Shown here in pieces: positions 5,775 to 9,750 of a DNA stretch of 9,750 nt; the first letter of the stretch is position 1, and each line of letters opens with the position of its first letter. The stretch spans positions 1 to 9,750 of the forward strand of contig DAOUJS010000092.1 of NCBI GenBank assembly GCA_034422355.1, read 5' to 3'. A model generated the notes under the pieces. That model was not told the origin of the DNA. It saw only the letters and a list, made by a program, of their open reading frames with translations, and made no database searches. Made by a program: the position numbers and the translations under genes. The DNA comes from CATOSP01 sp034422355 (GTDB taxonomy: Bacteria > Chloroflexota > Dehalococcoidia > Lucifugimonadales > UBA3495).

Positions 5775-7193
5775 ATGATTGGAAGGGAAGCGTGCGAGGC
5801 TGTCCTGCAACGTGCCCTGAATGCCGGTGAGACACTGAGAACGCCGCCCCATACAGCCGTACCGGCCGGGGAGCGGCGGACAGGGTCCGTCCCTCGGAAC
5901 GGTGGGTGGGACACCGAGGCGTACCTGGTGGTGCAAGACCTAGGTCTCACCCGGTTCGCCGCCAACACCATTCACCAGAACGTCTCCCACGGCAATGCCC
6001 AACTCCATATCCGTGCAGTCAAGGGACACAGGCAGGGCCGGGCCACCACCAACGATCTCAGCGATTCCGGCATTGCCAAGGCTGTACGGAGCGCCCGTCA
6101 CAACGCCCTGCTGATGCCCGAAGACCCGGACTTCCACGGGCTGGCATCCCCCGGCGCTCCGTCCCACGTAGCCACCTTCGACCGGGACACGGCGGAGTTC
6201 AGCCCCGCGGCCAGGGCCGAGGCTGTTGCCCTGGCCTGCGGCAAAGCTGCGTCCCTCGGCCTGGAATCCTCCGGCTTCTGCCGCTCCGGTCTCCAGGAAA
6301 CGGCGGTGATGAGCACCAGGGGCGCGAGGGCCTACCATGCGTCCACCTTCGCCGGGTTCCTGATTACGGTGATGAGCCATGCCCCATCTGGAGAACAGTC
6401 CGCCGGGTGGTCAAAGGGCGGCTCGTGGCAAGTGTCCGAAGTGGATGCCGAGACCCTGTCCGATGAAGCCATTGCCAAGGCCGTGGACGGTCGTGACCCC
6501 CGAGCCATCGAGCCGGGACAGTATACTGTCGTCCTTGACCCATACGCGGTTGACGACATGCTGAACGCCCTGAGCCGGTATGGAATGGGCGCACAGACGG
6601 TACAGGAAGGGCGAAGCTGGATGAACGGCATCCTGGGCACCCAGGCGATGAGTCCCCTGGTGTCCATCTGGGATGACGGTACGGACATGGCAGGCTGGCC
6701 CACACCCTTCGACGCCGAGGGCGTCCCCCGGCGCAGGACGCACATCGTCCACGACGGGGTGGTCAAAGGCCCGGTCCACAATTCCTATACCGCGGGCAAG
6801 GAGGGCTTGGCTTCCACCGGCCACCAGTTTTCCTCCGGCGGCGGCCCGCTGGCCGCAAACCTGTTCATGGCCACGGGCAAAGACTCGCTGGAGCAGGTGA
6901 TTGCGTCCACCCGGCTGGGCCTGTACGTTACCCGGTTCCACTACATCCGCCTGGTGCATAACCGGGGCTGCGTGGTCACCGGCATGACCCGCGATGGCAC
7001 GTTCCTCATCGAGGACGGCCGCATCAGCTACCCGGTCAAGGACTTGAGGTTCACCCAGTCCTTCGTCGAGGCGTTGGCCAACGTCGAAGCCGTGGGCAAC
7101 GAGCGGAAGCTGTGCCTCAACGAGGTCGGGTTCGCCACCTGCGTTCCGGGCCTGAAGATAGCCGGGTTCAACTTCACCGGGGTTACTGTCTAG
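5775..7193 (+). CDS. tldE: TldE/PmbA-like protease partner subunit
   Basis: A 472-residue TldE (PmbA) homologue, the non-catalytic partner of TldD in the heterodimeric cytoplasmic protease. Family features: PFDAEGVPRRRTHIV (311-325), a Gly/Ser-rich stretch near 353-357, TRFHYIRLVHNRG (386-398), MTRDGTFLIEDGRI (404-417) and KDLRFTQSFVEAL (422-434). As expected for TldE, no HExxxH motif is present. The ATG is 2 nt after the tldD stop; the ribosome binding site is weak, so coupled translation is likely. Oddity: the N-terminus reads as normal TldE up to LNAG (residue 18) and again from DTEAYLVVQDLG (residue 46). Between them are about 27 residues rich in P, R, G and T that translate a repeat shared with the end of tldD. 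Removing 75 bp would restore an ordinary TldE N-terminus. Because the insertion keeps the frame and the rest of the protein is intact, the product is probably still made, with an extra loop. Confidence 0.92.
   Translation: MIGREACEAVLQRALNAGETLRTPPHTAVPAGERRTGSVPRNGGWDTEAYLVVQDLGLTRFAANTIHQNVSHGNAQLHIRAVKGHRQGRATTNDLSDSGIAKAVRSARHNALLMPEDPDFHGLASPGAPSHVATFDRDTAEFSPAARAEAVALACGKAASLGLESSGFCRSGLQETAVMSTRGARAYHASTFAGFLITVMSHAPSGEQSAGWSKGGSWQVSEVDAETLSDEAIAKAVDGRDPRAIEPGQYTVVLDPYAVDDMLNALSRYGMGAQTVQEGRSWMNGILGTQAMSPLVSIWDDGTDMAGWPTPFDAEGVPRRRTHIVHDGVVKGPVHNSYTAGKEGLASTGHQFSSGGGPLAANLFMATGKDSLEQVIASTRLGLYVTRFHYIRLVHNRGCVVTGMTRDGTFLIEDGRISYPVKDLRFTQSFVEALANVEAVGNERKLCLNEVGFATCVPGLKIAGFNFTGVTV
5832..5894 (+). 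repeat. 63-bp palindromic repeat, copy B (inside tldE)
   Basis: The second copy of the repeat is 154 bp downstream of copy A and differs from it at five bases. Its hairpin arms are 5842-5850 and 5868-5878; three of the five differences lie between the stems or at their closing base. It is read in a different frame relative to the repeat than copy A, so the repeat is stop-free in at least two forward frames. Direct repeats CGGTG at 5825-5829 and 5900-5904 are 75 bp apart, which would fit a 25-codon in-frame insertion, although they do not coincide with the boundaries suggested for copy A. Confidence 0.85.
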
Positions 7194-7206
7194 TGGGATT
7201 GTTCGC

Positions 7207-7479
7207 ATGGGTATTGTCGAAATAGCTATAGTAGTGGCCATTCTAATGACCTGTGCGGCAGGGATCACCGCTTGGGTAGCGAATATCAAGGGTTTGGATA
7301 GTAAAAATTGGCTCTTGCTAGGGGTGCTGTTTAATGTGGTCGCGTTGTATATCCTCGTAGTGGGAAAAGAGTCGAGACGGCCCGATACTAAACATTTAGA
7401 TGACAGAATTTTCTTGATAACAATTGCCGCCACTGTCCTTATAATCTTTACTCTATTTGTTGCTTCATTTTTGATATGA
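7207..7479 (+). CDS. Small three-helix membrane protein, unknown function
   Basis: A 90-residue protein with three predicted membrane helices: about residues 3-23, 34-53 and 68-89. A polar segment, GKESRRPDTKHLDDR (53-67), lies between the second and third. The section KGLDSKNWLLLGVLFNVVALYIL (28-50) has the layout of many small bacterial membrane proteins in which a short KG-containing turn leads into a Trp-containing helix, but no function can be named. It starts 13 nt after tldE and could be the last gene of that operon, though no convincing ribosome binding site precedes its ATG. The DNA is clearly richer in A and T, with codons such as ATA, TTA, AAA and TTT that are rare in the neighbours, suggesting separate origin or weak codon selection. 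The coding call rests on the helix pattern and an uninterrupted frame. Confidence 0.6.
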   Translation: MGIVEIAIVVAILMTCAAGITAWVANIKGLDSKNWLLLGVLFNVVALYILVVGKESRRPDTKHLDDRIFLITIAATVLIIFTLFVASFLI

Positions 7480-7605
7480 TTGGAGTTCAACCAGGAGTTG
7501 TTGGCAGGATGACTAACGGTACAGATATGAATCGGCCTTTTGGTTCCCTTTCTCAGGAATAATGGGTTAGCAAGGAAACAATGGACGCAGCGTAGCATTT
7601 GCCAT

Positions 7606-8160
7606 TCACAAGTCGAAAATCTCCCGCACCTGGCAACTGAAACCCGGCAGCACGTCCCCGCCGTCCAGCGCGTCATCCTCTTCGAGGGCGGCGATGGGAC
7701 GGTTGAGCTGGTGGATGTTCACCGAGCGCCGTCCGGGAAGCACTTCCCACACCATCGGCACGCCGAAGCTCAACCACATTCGCGCCTTGTCGTGGCTTTG
7801 GACATTTGTATCTCCGGGGGAGGCAATCTCAACTACCAGGTCGGGGACCATTTCGTAATAGCCGGTTACGACCGCGTCTAGGGCCAGCTTGTTAACGGAA
7901 AAGAAGGCGACGTCCGGTTCCCTTACAAGGTTTGTGCTACGGTCCAGCAAGACACCGGCGTCGGTGCCAGCCACTGTACCCAACCTTTGTGGCCGGATGA
8001 AGTTCATCAAAATGCTGATAATAATGGCCGCTATTTTTCCGTGCTGTCCACCTGCCGGCATGGTCTCGCAGAGCACCCCCTGTATCAACTCGCCGCGGAC
8101 CCCCTTGCTGTACAGTTCCAGCAATTCATCCGCAGTTATCAGCTTCGGCTTTGTCGTCAT
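7606..8160 (-). CDS. Uma2-family PD-(D/E)XK nuclease-like protein
   Basis: A 184-residue Uma2 family protein, a restriction-endonuclease-like fold widespread in Chloroflexota and cyanobacteria with no settled role. The family pattern is complete: RGELIQGVL (22-30) with Glu24; the GGQHGKIAAII segment (37-47); REPDVAFF (80-87) with Asp83; PDLVVEIASPGD (106-117) with Glu111; DKARMWLSFGVPMVWEV (124-140) with Lys125; and the closing DALDGGDVLPGFSCQVREIF (163-182). Asp83, Glu111 and Lys125 are the likely metal-binding and catalytic set. The start at 8160 (MTTKPKLITADELL) matches the usual family N-terminus; an in-frame ATG at 8193 would add eleven residues. The frame remains open to 8364, but that part overlaps the divergent hydrolase gene and is not family-like. 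It is convergent with the plus-strand gene to its left. Confidence 0.88.
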   Translation of the reverse strand: MTTKPKLITADELLELYSKGVRGELIQGVLCETMPAGGQHGKIAAIIISILMNFIRPQRLGTVAGTDAGVLLDRSTNLVREPDVAFFSVNKLALDAVVTGYYEMVPDLVVEIASPGDTNVQSHDKARMWLSFGVPMVWEVLPGRRSVNIHQLNRPIAALEEDDALDGGDVLPGFSCQVREIFDL

Positions 8161-8253
8161 TGCCACATCCGGCCGGAGATGGATTGCCGCCATTATACAG
8201 TGCCCCTGGTGTAAAATGCCCATAATATCCTTGCCAGCGGGAGACGATGCGCC
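8161..8253. promoter_or_regulatory. Divergent control region, Uma2 / hydrolase
   Basis: The 93-bp gap between two divergent genes holds AT-rich patches against a GC-rich background: a minus-strand TATAAT that abuts and overlaps the alternative Uma2 ATG at 8193, TAAAAT (plus, 8212-8217) and ATAATAT (8222-8228). These are candidate -10 boxes, but none has a well-spaced -35 partner. The hydrolase ribosome binding site is GGGAG (8239-8243), ten bases before its ATG. Confidence 0.4.
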
Positions 8254-9132
8254 ATGAAAAGACCGGTGGAGTTCTACAGCGAAGGATTCAAGCTGTGCGG
8301 CGACGTGTACACGCCAGATGACCTGTCCCACGGCGAGCGGCGGGCCGCGGTGCTCCTGTGCCACGGGTACACCGGGGTCAAAGACCTCTACCTGCCCGAC
8401 AATGCAGAGTCCCTGAACCGGGCCGGGTACGTGGCCATGACCTTCGACTACAAGGGTTGGGGCGACAGCGAGGGCACCCGCAATCGGCTTGCTCCCTACA
8501 GCCGGGTGATGGACGTGCAGGCGGCAATGACCTTCCTGGGCTGCCAGCCGGAGGTGGACGAAGAACGCATCGGCCTATACGGGACCAGCTACGGCGGCGC
8601 GACGGTGTCCTGGGTCGGGGCGGTAGACCAGCGGGCCAAGTGCATCGTCAGCGTGGTCGGTGTCGGCAACGGCGCGCGCTGGATGAGCCGGGTACGCCGG
8701 GTGGACGAGTGGTTCGACCTGCTGGAGCGGTCAGCCGAGGACAGGGTGAAGCGGGCCACCACCGGGAAGCTGGAGTACGTTGACCGCAGCGACATCCTGC
8801 TGCCCGACCGCCAGTCAGCCGAGCTTGCCGCCGCGGCCCGGCGCAACAACCCGGCGGCGGTCGGTACAATCCCCATCGAGTACGTGGACGACACTCTGGG
8901 CTTCAACCCGGAGTGGATCGTGGACAAAATCTCCCCCCGTCCCATCCTGTTCATAACCAGCGACAACGACCGCCTGGTCCTCCCCGAGGAGTCGGAGCAG
9001 CTCTATGCCCACGCCAAGGAGCCCAAGAAGCTGGTAGTCCTCAAGGGCTATGGTCACTACGAGGTCTACGCGGAACCGGCATTTTCTGAGGTAATGGCGG
9101 AGACTTTGGCCTGGTACGGGGAGTGGTTGTAG
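8254..9132 (+). CDS. Alpha/beta hydrolase
   Basis: A 292-residue alpha/beta-hydrolase of the dienelactone-hydrolase / S15-like peptidase type. The oxyanion-region motif LLCHGYTG is at 34-41 and the FDYKGWGDSEG segment at 64-74. The nucleophile elbow GTSYGG is at 110-115, with Ser112. The acid is Asp237 or Asp239 in FITSDNDRLV, and the catalytic His268 is in LKGYGHYEVY. All three catalytic positions are in the usual order and spacing, so an active esterase, lipase or peptidase is expected; the substrate is unknown. It lacks a signal peptide and should be cytoplasmic. The region between the elbow and the acid (about 140-225) forms the cap and includes an Arg-rich part. The ATG at 8254 is used with GGGAG ten bases upstream. 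It is divergent from the Uma2 gene and separate from the antitoxin gene that follows 104 bp later. Confidence 0.92.
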   Translation: MKRPVEFYSEGFKLCGDVYTPDDLSHGERRAAVLLCHGYTGVKDLYLPDNAESLNRAGYVAMTFDYKGWGDSEGTRNRLAPYSRVMDVQAAMTFLGCQPEVDEERIGLYGTSYGGATVSWVGAVDQRAKCIVSVVGVGNGARWMSRVRRVDEWFDLLERSAEDRVKRATTGKLEYVDRSDILLPDRQSAELAAAARRNNPAAVGTIPIEYVDDTLGFNPEWIVDKISPRPILFITSDNDRLVLPEESEQLYAHAKEPKKLVVLKGYGHYEVYAEPAFSEVMAETLAWYGEWL

Positions 9133-9236
9133 GGGCGGTGGGGGCGTGACGGCTCCGCTGTATCCTGCTATCAGAGCCAACAGATCACAACGGCGGCAAA
9201 TTCCTATTGTTCCATGGACTTGCGGAGGGAATCGAC

Positions 9237-9458
9237 ATGCTTGCAAAACGGACCGGCACAAACCAGCTAACTTTCCTGGAAGAGGCGGATGCGGTCTTTG
9301 GCGGGATAGAGTATTTCGAGGTGACCAAGAAGGACGGTTGCATTGTGCTCAGGCCCGTCCACATCTCCCCGGCGGATGCGGTAAGGGAGAAGTTGGACCG
9401 GCTGGGAATCACCGAGGATGACATTGCCGACGCAGTGGCTTGGGCCCGCCGGGAGTAA
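9237..9458 (+). CDS. AbrB/SpoVT-like antitoxin
   Basis: A 73-residue protein of the AbrB/MazE-like type II antitoxin group, a small swapped-hairpin DNA-binding protein that usually represses its own operon and neutralises a toxin, most often a PIN-domain RNase encoded directly downstream. Visible pattern: MLAKRTGTNQLTF (1-13), IEYFEVTKKDGCIVLRPV (34-51), then a C-terminal segment REKLDRLGITEDDIADAVAWARR (60-72) of the type that contacts the toxin. The start is set by GGAGGGA (9224-9230), six bases before ATG; the longer TTG start at 9207 is unlikely. The position where the family usually has 'LPKA' reads 'LEEA', so DNA binding may be altered. No toxin gene follows; an IS66-family transposase end lies immediately downstream on the other strand, and the TAA stop (9456-9458) overlaps the likely IS tip. 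Confidence 0.8.
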   Translation: MLAKRTGTNQLTFLEEADAVFGGIEYFEVTKKDGCIVLRPVHISPADAVREKLDRLGITEDDIADAVAWARRE

Positions 9459-9750
9459 ACAGCCGGTTGCGGGTAACTGTTCAGACTTGATGTGAAATCA
9501 ACAGCTTGCGGCATTCCAATAGGGGATTGAGGCCCCGGGCCCGCCAAGTCCCGAAGAGGGACGCCAGGGCCATTTTGCTCTCCGTTCCTGCTTCCGAACG
9601 GGTGCCGCCGCTGATTTTACGGCTGATCACCAGGTGCCGCAGGCCCCGTTCTGCGGCGTTGTTGTCAGATGGCGTCTCGGGATGCGATACGAAGACGAAC
9701 AGTTCCTTGATGTGCCGTTCTATCCGCCGGCACAGTTTCCCTTGCGGCGC
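9455..9750 (-). mobile_element. IS66-family insertion sequence, partial
   Basis: The transposase end at 9481-9750 indicates an IS66 element that extends beyond the window. The bases GTAAACAGCCGG from 9455 are a plausible terminus, because IS66-family ends commonly begin with GTAA and the transposase stop is only 26 bases inside it. The other end and the expected 8-bp target duplication cannot be seen, so this boundary is an inference. A second GTAA at 9473-9476 is an alternative. Confidence 0.55.
9481..9750 (-). CDS. IS66-family transposase, C-terminal part
   Basis: The minus-strand frame from 9750 to a TGA at 9483-9481 gives 89 residues without interruption. They read as the C-terminal end of an IS66 DDE transposase: ERHIKELFVFVSHPETPSDN (11-30 of the fragment), NNAAERGLRHLVISRKISGG (30-49) with the catalytic Glu34, then TESKMALASLFGTWRARGLN (56-75) and a short Leu-rich end. 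The family's core motif NNxAERxLR and the downstream SKM(T/A)LASLFGTW block are intact, so this portion shows no sign of decay. The remainder of the protein and the usual accessory genes lie beyond the right edge. The gene converges on the antitoxin gene. Confidence 0.9.
   Translation of the reverse strand, partial: APQGKLCRRIERHIKELFVFVSHPETPSDNNAAERGLRHLVISRKISGGTRSEAGTESKMALASLFGTWRARGLNPLLECRKLLISHQV

Noticed and set aside
4504..5835. Open minus-strand frame of 443 codons across tldD
   Set aside because: It is fully antisense to a well-supported TldD; its product matches no family I recognise and is typical of GC-rich codon bias.
7509..7562. Short ATG frame of 17 codons after the membrane gene
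   Set aside because: It lacks a ribosome binding site and any recognisable pattern.
6411..7676. Open minus-strand frame of 421 codons across tldE and the small membrane gene
   Set aside because: It is antisense to tldE and enters the Uma2 region with low-complexity content; no domain pattern is visible.
8161..8364. N-terminal extension of the Uma2 protein
   Set aside because: It overlaps the divergent hydrolase gene and lacks family similarity; MTTKPKL at 8160 is the natural start.
1..9750. CRISPR array
   Set aside because: No regularly spaced direct repeats are seen anywhere in the window.

Overview
The window is GC-rich bacterial DNA with short gaps between most genes. The gene types (a large serine recombinase, a Uma2 nuclease, an AbrB-type antitoxin with the N-terminus MLAKRT, a two-gene TldD/TldE protease and a class III aminotransferase) would suit an uncultivated Chloroflexota (Dehalococcoidia/SAR202-like). 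That assignment is inference; no phylogenetic marker is present beyond one tRNA.

Left part (1-1305): a mobile-element border. The window opens in the C-terminal end of a large serine recombinase. Its reading frame runs antisense into the 3' half of a complete tRNA-Ile(GAT) gene on the minus strand, which has a near-consensus promoter. This is the layout expected of an element integrated at a tRNA 3' end. To the right lies decayed DNA with a 31-bp perfect palindrome and a broken, internally deleted ISAs1-type transposase.

Middle part (1306-7479): a metabolic block. A minus-strand MFS transporter diverges from a plus-strand run: a glutamate-1-semialdehyde-aminomutase-like class III aminotransferase, tldD, tldE and a small AT-rich three-helix membrane protein. 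tldD and tldE almost abut (2 nt apart) and should form one heterodimeric metalloprotease. The most unusual feature is here: two copies of a 63-bp, hairpin-forming repeat (58 of 63 bases identical, same orientation). One makes up most of the C-terminal tail of TldD; the other is an in-frame insert of about 25 codons near the N-terminus of TldE. This resembles the protein-coding palindromic elements described in Rickettsia, in what looks like an unrelated lineage.

Right part (7480-9750): accessory genes. A Uma2-family nuclease (minus) diverges from an alpha/beta hydrolase (plus). An AbrB/SpoVT-like antitoxin follows, without a toxin next to it. Just after the antitoxin stop codon lies the C-terminal end of an IS66-family transposase on the minus strand, running off the window. 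The antitoxin stop codon overlaps a GTAA that could be the tip of that insertion sequence.
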